DNA from: Alitta virens
Lineage: Eukaryota; Annelida; Polychaeta; Phyllodocida; Nereididae
DNA: 64,000 nucleotides
Assembly (NCBI GenBank): GCA_932294295.1
Contig: OW028580.1
Span: 9,825,374 to 9,889,373, forward strand
Direction: 5' to 3'
Made by a program: the position numbers and the translations under genes. This document shows positions 1 to 11,183 of the stretch, in pieces. Numbering within the stretch: the first letter of the stretch is position 1; each line of letters begins with the position of its first letter. The notes under the pieces were generated by a model. It was not told the DNA's origin and made no database searches. It worked only from the letters and a program-made list of their open reading frames with translations.

Positions 1-133
1 GTTGTTCACACTTTTTTTGGTTTGTTGTTCACACTTTGTTTGTTGTTCACACTTTGTTTGTCTGTTGTTCACACATTTTTTGGTTTGTTGTTCACACTTT
101 TTTTGGTTTGTTGTTCACACTTTTTTTGGTTAG

Positions 134-1500
134 TTGTTCACACTTTTTTTGTTGTTCACACTTTGTTTGTTTGTTGTTCACACTTTGTTTGTTGTTCACA
201 CTTTGTTTGTCTGTTGTTCACACATTTTTTGGTTTGTTGTTCACACCTTTTTTTGGTTTGTTGTTCACACCTTTTTTTGGTTTGTTGTTCACACCTTTTT
301 TTGGTTTGTTGTTCACACCTTTTTTTGGTTTGTTGTTCACACCTTTTTCTGGTTTGTTGTTCACACCTTTTTTAGGTTTGTTGTTCACACCTTTTTCTGG
401 TTTGTTGTTCACACCTTTTTCTGGTTTGTTGTTCACACCTTTTTCTGGTTTGTTGTTCACACCTTTTTCTGGTTTGTTGTTCACACCTTTTTTTGGTTTG
501 TTGTTCACAGCTTTTTTTGGTTTGTTGTTCACAGCTTTTTTTGGTTTGTTGTTCACAGCTTTTATTGGTTTGTTGTTCACACCTTTTTTTGGTTTGTTGT
601 TCACACCTTTTTTGGGTTTGTTGTTCACACCCTTTTTTGGTTTGTTGTTCACACCTTTGTTTGTTTGTTGTTCACACTTTGTTTGTTTGTTGTTCACACT
701 TTGTTTATTGTTCACACTTTGTTTGTCTGTTGTTCACACATTTTTTGGTTTGTTGTTCACACTTTTTTTGGTTTGTTGTTCACACTTTTTTTGTTTGTTG
801 TTCACACTTTTTTTGTTTGTTGTTCACACTTTGTTTGTTTGTTGTTCACACTTTTTTTGTTTGTTGTTCACACTTTGTTTGTTGTTCACACTTTGTTTGT
901 CTGTTGTTCACACATTTTTTGGTTTGTTGTTCACACCTTTTTTTGGTTTGTTGTTCACACCTTTTTTTGGTTTGTTGTTCACACCTTTTTTTGGTTTGTT
1001 GTTCACAGCTTTTTTTGGTTTGTTGTTCACAGCTTTTTTTGGTTTGTTGTTCACAGCTTTTTTTGGTTTGTTGTTCACAGCTTTTTTTGGTTTGTTGTTC
1101 ACAGCTTTTTTTTGTTTGTTGTTCACACTTTGTTTGTTTGTTGTTCACACTTTTTTTGTTTGTTGTTCACACTTTGTTTGTTTTTCACACTTTGTTTGTC
1201 TGTTGTTCACACATTTTTTGGTTTGTTGTTCACACCTTTTTTTGGTTTGTTGTTCACACCTTTTTTTGGTTTGTTGTTCTCACCTTTTTTTGGTTTGTTG
1301 TTCACCGCTTTTTTTGGTTTGTTGTTCACAGCTTTTTTTGGTTTGTTGTTCACAGCTTTTTTTGGTTTGTTGTTCACAGCTTTTTTTGGTTTGTTGTTCA
1401 CAGCTTTTTTTGGTTTGTTGTTCACAGCTTTTTTTGGTTTGTTGTTCACACCTTTTTTTGGTTTGTTGTTCACAGCTTTTTTGGGTTTGTTGTTCACACC
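134..1500. repeat. HOR block matching 33,240-34,606 at constant offset 33,106
   Basis: The start of the window carries the same series of unit variants as the end of Region III. The 24-bp run at 218-715 corresponds to 33,324-33,821, the mixed run at 846-1,148 to 33,952-34,254 and the run start at 1,207 to 34,313, all at offset 33,106. The 846-1,148 stretch shows the same unit order as its partner. Single-base differences exist, for example TTCACAC at 136-142 against TTTACAC at 33,242-33,248. The constant offset over about 1.3 kb means unit number is preserved as well as unit type. Confidence 0.8.
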
Positions 1501-1658
1501 TTTTTTGGGTTTGTTGTTCACAGCTTTTTTGGGTTTGTTGTTCACACCTTTTTTTGGTTTGTTGTTCACACCTTTTTTGGTTTGTTGTTCACACCTTTTT
1601 TTGGTTTGTTGTTCACACTTTTTTTGGTTTGTTGTTCACACCTTTTTTGGTTTGTTGT

Positions 1659-3098
1659 TCACACTTTTTTTGGTTTGTTGTTCACACCTTTTTTTGGTTT
1701 GTTGTTCACACCTTTTTCTGGTTTGTTGTTCACACCTTTTTTTGGTTTGTTGTTCACACCTTTTTCTGGTTTGTTGTTCACACCTTTTTCTGGTTTGTTG
1801 TTCACACCTTTTTCTGGTTTGTTGTTCACACCTTTTTCTGGTTTGTTGTTCACACCTTTTTCTGGTTTGTTGTTCACACCTTTTTCTGGTTTGTTGTTCA
1901 CACCTTTTTCTGGTTTGTTGTTCACACCTTTTTCTGGTTTGTTGTTCACACCTTTTTCTGGTTTGTTGTTCACACCTTTTTCTGGTTTGTTGTTCACACC
2001 TTTTTCTGGTTTGTTGTTCACACCTTTTTCTGGTTTGTTGTTCACACCTTTTTCTGGTTTGTTGTTCACACCTTTTTTTGGTTTGTTGTTCACACCTTTT
2101 TTTGGTTTGTTGTTCACACCTTTTTTGGTTTGTTGTTCACACCTTTTTTTGGTTTGTTGTTCACACCTTTTTTTGGTTTGTTGTTCACACCTTTTTTTGG
2201 TTTGTTGTTCACACCTTTTTTTGGTTTGTTGTTCACACCTTTTTTTGGTTTGTTGTTCACACCTTTTTTTGGTTTGTTGTTCACACCTTTTTTTGGTTTG
2301 TTGTTCACACCTTTTTTTGGTTTGTTGTTCACACCTTTTTTTGGTTTGTTGTTCACACCTTTTTTTGGTTTGTTGTTCACACCTTTTTTTGGTTTGTTGT
2401 TCACACCTTTTTTTGGTTTGTTGTTCACACCTTTTTTTGGTTTGTTGTTCACACCTTTTTTTGGTTTGTTGTTCACACCTTTTTTTGGTTTGTTGTTCAC
2501 AGCTTTTTTTGGTTTGTTGTTCACAGCTTTTTTTGGTTTGTTGTTCACACCTTTTTTTGGTTTGTTGTTCACACCTTTTTTTGGTTTGTTGTTCACACCT
2601 TTTTTTGGTTTGTTGTTCACACCTTTTTTTGGTTTGTTGTTCACACCTTTTTTTGGTTTGTTGTTCACACCTTTTTTTGGTTTGTTGTTCACACCTTTTT
2701 TTGGTTTGTTGTTCACACCTTTTTTTGGTTTGTTGTTCACACCTTTTTTTGGTTTGTTGTTCACACCTTTTTTTGGTTTGTTGTTCACACCTTTTTTTGG
2801 TTTGTTGTTCACACCTTTTTCTGGTTTGTTGTTCACACCTTTTTTTGGTTTGTTGTTCACACCTTTTTCTGGTTTGTTGTTCACACCTTTTTCTGGTTTG
2901 TTATTCACCTTTTTCTGGTTTGTTGTTCACACCTTTTTCTGGTTTGTTGTTCACACCTTTTTCTGGTTTGTTGTTCACAGCTTTTTTTGGTTTGTTGTTC
3001 ACAGCTTTTTTTGGTTTGTTGTTCACACCTTTTTTTGGTTTGTTGTTCACACCTTTTTTTGGTTTGTTGTTCACACCTTTTTTTGGTTTGTTGTTCAC
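1659..3098. repeat. Long homogeneous run of about 60 24-bp units
   Basis: This is one of the longest linker-free runs in the window. It is zoned: 1,690-2,060 is mostly CACACC+T5+CTGG units, 2,120-2,830 is mostly CACACC+T7+GG units with two CACAGC units inside, and 2,810-2,960 returns to CTGG units. It then takes two CACAGC units and ends in CACACC+T7 units. A single six-T unit near 2,119-2,129 shifts the phase by 1 bp. A truncated unit (GTTATTCACC) near 2,901-2,910 marks a joint also seen near 4,108, 8,090, 9,927, 10,741, 16,515 and 23,547. Confidence 0.88.
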
Positions 3099-4301
3099 AC
3101 TTTTTTTGTTTGTTGTTCACACTATTTTTGTTTGTTGTTCACACTTTGTTTGTTGTTCACACTTTGTTTGTCTGTTGTTCACACATTTTTTGGTTTGTTG
3201 TTCACACCTTTTTTTGGTTTGTTGTTCACACCTTTTTTTGGTTTGTTGTTCACACCTTTTTTTGGTTTGTTGTTCACCGCTTTTTTTGGTTTGTTGTTCA
3301 CAGCTTTTTTTGGTTTGTTGTTCACAGCTTTTTTTGGTTTGTTGTTCACAGCTTTTTTTGGTTTGTTGTTCACAGCTTTTTTTGGTTTGTTGTTCACAGC
3401 TTTTTTTGGTTTGTTGTTCACAGCTTTTTTTGGTTTGTTGTTCACAGCTTTTTTGGGTTTGTTGTTCACACCTTTTTTGGGTTTGTTGTTCACAGCTTTT
3501 TTGGGTTTGTTGTTCACACCTTTTTTTGGTTTGTTGTTCACACCTTTTTTGGTTTGTTGTTCACACCTTTTTTTGGTTTGTTGTTCACACTTTTTTTGGT
3601 TTGTTGTTCACACCTTTTTTGGTTTGTTGTTCACACTTTTTTTGGTTTGTTGTTCACACCTTTTTCTGGTTTGTTGTTCACACCTTTTTCTGGTTTGTTG
3701 TTCACACCTTTTTCTGGTTTGTTGTTCACACCTTTTTCTGGTTTGTTGTTCCCCTCTTTTTCTGGTTTGTTGTTCACACCTTTTTCTGGTTTGTTGTTCA
3801 CACCTTTTTCTGGTTTGTTGTTCACACCTTTTTCTGGTTTGTTGTTCACACCTTTTTTTGGTTTGTTGTTCACACCTTTTTTTGGTTTGTTGTTCACACC
3901 TTTTTCTGGTTTGTTGTTCACACCTTTTTTTGGTTTGTTGTTCACACCTTTTTCTGGTTTGTTGTTCACACCTTTTTCTGGTTTGTTGTTCACACCTTTT
4001 TCTGGTTTGTTGTTCACACCTTTTTCTGGTTTGTTGTTCACACCTTTTTTTGGTTTGTTGTTCACACCTTTTTCTGGTTTGTTGTTCACACCTTTTTCTG
4101 GTTTGTTATTCACCTTTTTCTGGTTTGTTGTTCACACCTTTTTCTGGTTTGTTGTTCACAGCTTTTTTTGGTTTGTTGTTCACAGCTTTTTTTGGTTTGT
4201 TGTTCACACCTTTTTTTGGTTTGTTGTTCACACCTTTTTTTGGTTTGTTGTTCACACCTTTTTTTGGTTTGTTGTTCACACTTTTTTTGTTTGTTGTTCA
4301 C

Positions 4302-5047
4302 ACTATTTTTGTTTGTTGTTCACACTTTGTTTGTTGTTCACACTTTGTTTGTTTGTTGTTCACACTTTTTTTGTTTGTTGTTCACACTTTGTTTGTTTGT
4401 TGTTCACACTTTTTTTGTTTATTGTTCACACTTTTTTTGTTTGTTGTTCACACTTTTTATGTTTGTTGTTCACACTTTTTTTGGTTAGTTGTTCACACTT
4501 TTTTTGTTGTTCACACTTTGTTTGTTTGTTGTTCACACTTTGTTTGTTTGTTGTTCACACTTTGTTTGTTGTTCACACTTTGTTTGTCTGTTGTTCACAC
4601 ATTTTTTGGTTTGTTGTTCACACTTTTTTTGGTTTGTTGTTCACACTTTTTTTGTTTGTTGTTCACACTTTGTTTGTTTGTTGTTCACACTTTGTTTGTT
4701 GTTCACACTTTGTTTGTCTGTTGTTCACACATTTTTTGGTTTGTTGTTCACACTTTTTTTGGTTTGTTGTTCACACTTTTTTTGTTTGTTGTTCACACTT
4801 TTTTTGTTTGTTGTTTACACTTTGTTTGTTTGTTTTTCACACTTTTTTTGTTTGTTGTTCACACTTTGTTTGTTGTTCACACTTTGTTTGTCTGTTGTTC
4901 ACACATTTTTTGGTTTGTTGTTCACACTTTTTTTGGTTTGTTGTTCACACTTTTTTTGGTTAGTTTTTCACACTTTTTTTGTTGTTCACACTTTGTTTGT
5001 TTGTTGTTCACACTTTGTTTGTTGTTCACACTTTGTTTGTCTGTTGT
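4302..5047. repeat. Linker cluster of 18/22/23-bp units
   Basis: About 750 bp contain no 24-bp units. It is made of CACACTTTG (22- and 18-bp) units, T7+GTTT units, GTTTATTG and GTCTG variants, with GGTTAG markers ending at 4,488 and 4,963. Nearly the same cluster recurs at 10,960-11,705: both markers sit at a constant offset of 6,658 bp (11,146 and 11,621). A TTTACAC variant at about 4,812 is one of the few in Region I. Confidence 0.82.
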
Positions 5048-6384
5048 TCACACATTTTTTGGTTTGTTGTTCACACCTTTTTTTGGTTTGTTGTTCACAC
5101 CTTTTTTTGGTTTGTTGTTCACACCTTTTTCTGGTTTGTTGTTCACACCTTTTTCTGGTTTGTTGTTCACACCTTTTTTTGGTTTGTTGTTCACACCTTT
5201 TTTTGGTTTGTTGTTCACACCTTTTTTTGGTTTGTTGTTCACACCTTTTTTTGGTTTGTTGTTCACACCTTTTTTGGTTTGTTGTTCACACCTTTTTTTG
5301 GTTTGTTGTTCACACCTTTTTTTGGTTTGTTGTTCACACCTTTTTTGGTTTGTTGTTCACACCTTTTTTGGGTTTGTTGTTCACACCTTTTTTTGGTTTG
5401 TTGTTCACACCTTTTTTTGGTTTGTTGTTCACACCTTTTTTTGGTTTGTTGTTCACACTTTTTTTTTTGTTGTTCACACTATTTTTGTTTGTTGTTCACA
5501 CTTTGTTTGTTGTTCACACTTTGTTTGTTTGTTGTTCACACTTTTTTTGTTTGTTGTTCACACTTTGTTTGTTTGTTGTTCACACTTTTTTTGTTTATTG
5601 TTCACACTTTTTTTGGTTTGTTGTTCACACTTTTTTTGGTTTGTTGTTCACACTTTTTTTGGTTTGTTGTTCACACTTTTTTGGTTTGTTGTTCACACCT
5701 TTTTTTGGTTTGTTGTTCACACCTTTTTTTGGTTTGTTGTTCACACCTTTTTCTGGTTTGTTGTTCACACCTTTTTTTGGTTTGTTGTTCACACCTTTTT
5801 CTGGTTTGTTGTTCACACCTTTTTCTGGTTTGTTGTTCACAGCTTTTTTTGGTTTGTTTTTCACAGCTTTTTTTGGTTTGTTGTTCACAGCTTTTTTTGG
5901 TTTGTTGTTCACAGCTTTTTTTGTTTGTTGTTCACAGCTTTTTTTTGTTTGTTGTTCACAGCTTTTTTTTGTTTGTTGTTCACACTTTGTTTGTTTGTTG
6001 TTCACACTTTTTTTGTTTGTTGTTCACACTTTGTTTGTTGTTCACACTTTGTTTGTCTGTTGTTCACACATTTTTTGGTTTGTTGTTCACACCTTTTTTT
6101 GGTTTGTTGTTCACACCTTTTTTTGGTTTGTTGTTCACACCTTTTTTTGGTTTGTTGTTCACAGCTTTTTTTGGTTTGTTGTTCACAGCTTTTTTTGGTT
6201 TGTTGTTCACAGCTTTTTTTGGTTTGTTGTTCACAGCTTTTTTGGGTTTGTTGTTCACACCTTTTTTGGGTTTGTTGTTCACAGCTTTTTTGGGTTTGTT
6301 GTTCACACCTTTTTTTGGTTTGTTGTTCACACCTTTTTTGGTTTGTTGTTCACACCTTTTTTTGGTTTGTTGTTCACACTTTTT

Positions 6385-8221
6385 TTGGTTTGTTGTTCAC
6401 ACCTTTTTTGGTTTGTTGTTCACACTTTTTTTGGTTTGTTGTTCACACCTTTTTTTGGTTTGTTGTTCACACCTTTTTCTGGTTTGTTGTTCACACCTTT
6501 TTTTGGTTTGTTGTTCACACCTTTTTCTGGTTTGTTGTTCACACCTTTTTCTGGTTTGTTGTTCACACCTTTTTCTGGTTTGTTGTTCACACCTTTTTCT
6601 GGTTTGTTGTTCACACCTTTTTCTGGTTTGTTGTTCACACCTTTTTCTGGTTTGTTGTTCACACCTTTTTCTGGTTTGTTGTTCACACCTTTTTCTGGTT
6701 TGTTGTTCACACCTTTTTCTGGTTTGTTGTTCACACCTTTTTCTGGTTTGTTGTTCCCCTCTTTTTCTGGTTTGTTGTTCACACCTTTTTCTGGTTTGTT
6801 GTTCACACCTTTTTCTGGTTTGTTGTTCACACCTTTTTCTGGTTTGTTGTTCACACCTTTTTTTGGTTTGTTGTTCACACCTTTTTTTGGTTTGTTGTTC
6901 ACACCTTTTTTGGTTTGTTGTTCACACCTTTTTTTGGTTTGTTGTTCACACCTTTTTTTGGTTTGTTGTTCACACCTTTTTTTGGTTTGTTGTTCACACC
7001 TTTTTTTGGTTTGTTGTTCACACCTTTTTTTGGTTTGTTGTTCACACCTTTTTTTGGTTTGTTGTTCACACCTTTTTTTGGTTTGTTGTTCACACCTTTT
7101 TTTGGTTTGTTGTTCACACCTTTTTTTGGTTTGTTGTTCACAGCTTTTTTTGGTTTGTTGTTCACACCTTTTTTTGGTTTGTTGTTCACACCTTTTTTTG
7201 GTTTGTTGTTCACACCTTTTTTTGGTTTGTTGTTCACACTTTTTTGGTTTGTTGTTCACACCTTTTTTTGGTTTGTTGTTCACACCTTTTTTTGGTTTGT
7301 TGTTCACACCTTTTTCTGGTTTGTTGTTCACACCTTTTTCTGGTTTGTTGTTCACAGCTTTTTCTGGTTTGTTGTTCACACCTTTTTCTGGTTTGTTGTT
7401 CACACCTTTTTCTAGTTTGTTATTCACACCTTTTTCTGGTTTGTTGTTCACACATTTTTTGGTTTGTTGTTCACACTTTTTTTGGTTTGTTGTTCACACC
7501 TTTTTTTGGTTTGTTGTTCACACCTTTTTCTGGTTTGTTGTTCACACCTTTTTTTGGTTTGTTGTTCACACCTTTTTCTGGTTTGTTGTTCACACCTTTT
7601 TTTGGTTTGTTGTTCACACCTTTTTCTGGTTTGTTGTTCACACCTTTTTCTGGTTTGTTGTTCACACCTTTTCCTGGTTTGTTGTTCACAGCTTTTTCTG
7701 GTTTGTTGTTCACACCTTTTTCTGGTTTGTTGTTCACACCTTTTTCTAGTTTGTTATTCACACCTTTTTCTGGTTTGTTGTTCACACCTTTTTTGGTTTG
7801 TTGTTCACACTTTTTTTGGTTTGTTGTTCACACCTTTTTTTGGTTTGTTGTTCACACCTTTTTCTGGTTTGTTGTTCACACCTTTTTTTGGTTTGTTGTT
7901 CACACCTTTTTCTGGTTTGTTGTTCACACCTTTTTCTGGTTTGTTGTTCACACCTTTTTCTGGTTTGTTGTTCACACCTTTTTCTGGTTTGTTGTTCACA
8001 CCTTTTTTTGGTTTGTTGTTCACACCTTTTTCTGGTTTGTTGTTCACACCTTTTTCTGGTTTGTTGTTCACACCTTTTTCTGGTTTGTTATTCACCTTTT
8101 TCTGGTTTGTTGTTCACACCTTTTTCTGGTTTGTTGTTCACACCTTTTTCTGGTTTGTTGTTCACAGCTTTTTTTGGTTTGTTGTTCACAGCTTTTTTTG
8201 GTTTGTTGTTCACACCTTTTT
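6385..8221. repeat. 1,837-bp tandem duplication, copy 1
   Basis: The rare marker TCTAGTTTGTTATTC occurs at 7,411 and 7,745 in this copy and again 1,837 bp later at 9,248 and 9,582. Run lengths, the GTTCCCCTC variant (about 6,755) and the six-T phase joints also recur at offset 1,837. The match starts where a CACACT 23-bp unit is replaced by a CACACC 24-bp unit in the second copy. The one difference I saw is CCTTTTCCTGG near 7,670 against CCTTTTTCTGG in copy 2. Confidence 0.85.
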
Positions 8222-10058
8222 TTGGTTTGTTGTTCACACCTTTTTTGGTTTGTTGTTCACACTTTTTTTGGTTTGTTGTTCACACCTTTTTTTGGTTTGT
8301 TGTTCACACCTTTTTCTGGTTTGTTGTTCACACCTTTTTTTGGTTTGTTGTTCACACCTTTTTCTGGTTTGTTGTTCACACCTTTTTCTGGTTTGTTGTT
8401 CACACCTTTTTCTGGTTTGTTGTTCACACCTTTTTCTGGTTTGTTGTTCACACCTTTTTCTGGTTTGTTGTTCACACCTTTTTCTGGTTTGTTGTTCACA
8501 CCTTTTTCTGGTTTGTTGTTCACACCTTTTTCTGGTTTGTTGTTCACACCTTTTTCTGGTTTGTTGTTCACACCTTTTTCTGGTTTGTTGTTCCCCTCTT
8601 TTTCTGGTTTGTTGTTCACACCTTTTTCTGGTTTGTTGTTCACACCTTTTTCTGGTTTGTTGTTCACACCTTTTTCTGGTTTGTTGTTCACACCTTTTTT
8701 TGGTTTGTTGTTCACACCTTTTTTTGGTTTGTTGTTCACACCTTTTTTGGTTTGTTGTTCACACCTTTTTTTGGTTTGTTGTTCACACCTTTTTTTGGTT
8801 TGTTGTTCACACCTTTTTTTGGTTTGTTGTTCACACCTTTTTTTGGTTTGTTGTTCACACCTTTTTTTGGTTTGTTGTTCACACCTTTTTTTGGTTTGTT
8901 GTTCACACCTTTTTTTGGTTTGTTGTTCACACCTTTTTTTGGTTTGTTGTTCACACCTTTTTTTGGTTTGTTGTTCACAGCTTTTTTTGGTTTGTTGTTC
9001 ACACCTTTTTTTGGTTTGTTGTTCACACCTTTTTTTGGTTTGTTGTTCACACCTTTTTTTGGTTTGTTGTTCACACTTTTTTGGTTTGTTGTTCACACCT
9101 TTTTTTGGTTTGTTGTTCACACCTTTTTTTGGTTTGTTGTTCACACCTTTTTCTGGTTTGTTGTTCACACCTTTTTCTGGTTTGTTGTTCACAGCTTTTT
9201 CTGGTTTGTTGTTCACACCTTTTTCTGGTTTGTTGTTCACACCTTTTTCTAGTTTGTTATTCACACCTTTTTCTGGTTTGTTGTTCACACATTTTTTGGT
9301 TTGTTGTTCACACTTTTTTTGGTTTGTTGTTCACACCTTTTTTTGGTTTGTTGTTCACACCTTTTTCTGGTTTGTTGTTCACACCTTTTTTTGGTTTGTT
9401 GTTCACACCTTTTTCTGGTTTGTTGTTCACACCTTTTTTTGGTTTGTTGTTCACACCTTTTTCTGGTTTGTTGTTCACACCTTTTTCTGGTTTGTTGTTC
9501 ACACCTTTTTCTGGTTTGTTGTTCACAGCTTTTTCTGGTTTGTTGTTCACACCTTTTTCTGGTTTGTTGTTCACACCTTTTTCTAGTTTGTTATTCACAC
9601 CTTTTTCTGGTTTGTTGTTCACACCTTTTTTGGTTTGTTGTTCACACTTTTTTTGGTTTGTTGTTCACACCTTTTTTTGGTTTGTTGTTCACACCTTTTT
9701 CTGGTTTGTTGTTCACACCTTTTTTTGGTTTGTTGTTCACACCTTTTTCTGGTTTGTTGTTCACACCTTTTTCTGGTTTGTTGTTCACACCTTTTTCTGG
9801 TTTGTTGTTCACACCTTTTTCTGGTTTGTTGTTCACACCTTTTTTTGGTTTGTTGTTCACACCTTTTTCTGGTTTGTTGTTCACACCTTTTTCTGGTTTG
9901 TTGTTCACACCTTTTTCTGGTTTGTTATTCACCTTTTTCTGGTTTGTTGTTCACACCTTTTTCTGGTTTGTTGTTCACACCTTTTTCTGGTTTGTTGTTC
10001 ACAGCTTTTTTTGGTTTGTTGTTCACAGCTTTTTTTGGTTTGTTGTTCACACCTTTTT
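8222..10058. repeat. 1,837-bp tandem duplication, copy 2
   Basis: This directly follows copy 1 with no intervening bases. The match continues about 20 bp past the period and breaks near 8,243/10,080, where a six-T unit is replaced by a seven-T unit. It includes the second GTTCCCCTC variant (about 8,592) and the second pair of TCTAG markers. Near identity over 1.8 kb, in an array whose neighbouring units differ freely, points to a recent event. Confidence 0.85.
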
Positions 10059-10368
10059 TTGGTTTGTTGTTCACACCTTTTTTTGGTTTGTTGTTCACAC
10101 CTTTTTTTGGTTTGTTGTTCACACTTTTTTTGTTTGTTGTTCACACTATTTTTGTTTGTTGTTCACACTTTGTTTGTTGTTCACACTTTGTTTGTTTGTT
10201 GTTCACACTTTTTTTGTTTGTTGTTCACACTTTGTTTGTTTGTTGTTCACACTTTTTTTGTTTATTGTTCACACTTTTTTTGTTTGTTGTTCACACTTTT
10301 TTTGTTTGTTGTTCACACTTTTTTTGGTTAGTTGTTCACACTTTTTTTGTTGTTCACACTTTGTTTGT
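9630..10368. repeat. Direct repeat of ~740 bp, copy 1 (offset 815)
   Basis: The series of CACACC+T7 and CTGG units, the truncated GTTATTCACC joint (about 9,927), the CACAGC pair, the CACTATTTTTG unit, the linker cluster and the GGTTAG marker ending at 10,331 all recur 815 bp downstream. It overlaps the end of the 1,837-bp duplication, so at least two exchange events are layered here. Confidence 0.8.
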
Positions 10369-10444
10369 TGTTCACACTTTGTTTGTTTGTTGTTCACACT
10401 TTGTTTGTTGTTCACACTTTGTTTGTCTGTTGTTCACACATTTT

Positions 10445-11183
10445 TTGGTTTGTTGTTCACACTTTTTTTGGTTTGTTGTTCACACCTTTTTTTGGTTTGT
10501 TGTTCACACCTTTTTCTGGTTTGTTGTTCACACCTTTTTTTGGTTTGTTGTTCACACCTTTTTCTGGTTTGTTGTTCACACCTTTTTCTGGTTTGTTGTT
10601 CACACCTTTTTCTGGTTTGTTGTTCACACCTTTTTCTGGTTTGTTGTTCACACCTTTTTTTGGTTTGTTGTTCACACCTTTTTCTGGTTTGTTGTTCACA
10701 CCTTTTTCTGGTTTGTTGTTCACACCTTTTTCTGGTTTGTTATTCACCTTTTTCTGGTTTGTTGTTCACACCTTTTTCTGGTTTGTTGTTCACACCTTTT
10801 TCTGGTTTGTTGTTCACAGCTTTTTTTGGTTTGTTGTTCACAGCTTTTTTTGGTTTGTTGTTCACACCTTTTTTTGGTTTGTTGTTCACACCTTTTTTTG
10901 GTTTGTTGTTCACACCTTTTTTTGGTTTGTTGTTCACACTTTTTTTGTTTGTTGTTCACACTATTTTTGTTTGTTGTTCACACTTTGTTTGTTGTTCACA
11001 CTTTGTTTGTTTGTTGTTCACACTTTTTTTGTTTGTTGTTCACACTTTGTTTGTTTGTTGTTCACACTTTTTTTGTTTATTGTTCACACTTTTTTTGTTT
11101 GTTGTTCACACTTTTTTTGTTTGTTGTTCACACTTTTTTTGGTTAGTTGTTCACACTTTTTTTGTTGTTCACACTTTGTTTGT
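10445..11183. repeat. Direct repeat of ~740 bp, copy 2 (offset 815)
   Basis: This is the partner of 9,630-10,368. The GTTATTCACC joint lies near 10,741 and the GGTTAG marker ends at 11,146. The match ends near 10,368/11,183, where copy 1 has an extra 18-bp unit. About 75 bp of linker separate the copies. Confidence 0.8.

Larger units (their letters stand above)
1..11146. repeat. Region I: 24-bp unit runs with short-unit linkers
   Basis: Long runs of 24-bp units (218-715, 908-1,126, 1,207-1,569, 1,659-3,098, 3,179-4,301, 5,048-5,450, 6,064-10,122, 10,457-10,937) alternate with clusters of 18/22/23-bp units. The 24-bp units come in four main kinds: CACACC+T7+GG, CACACC+T5+CTGG, CACAGC+T7+GG and CACACC+T6+GGG. 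Like kinds are clustered, which suggests spread by local slippage or exchange. One odd unit at about 5,448-5,470 has a 10-T tract and joins directly to GTTGTTC. The first ~1.5 kb matches the HOR type of Region III rather than its neighbours. There are no genes. Confidence 0.9.

Noticed and set aside
6420..7451. Minus-strand open frames reading VNNKPKKG and CEQQTKKR repeats (also 2,114-2,908, 17,465-18,187, 19,650-20,468 and others)
   Set aside because: They look like a lysine/asparagine-rich repeat protein, but their extent simply follows runs of 24-bp units, two frames are open at once, and there is no non-repeat N- or C-terminal part.
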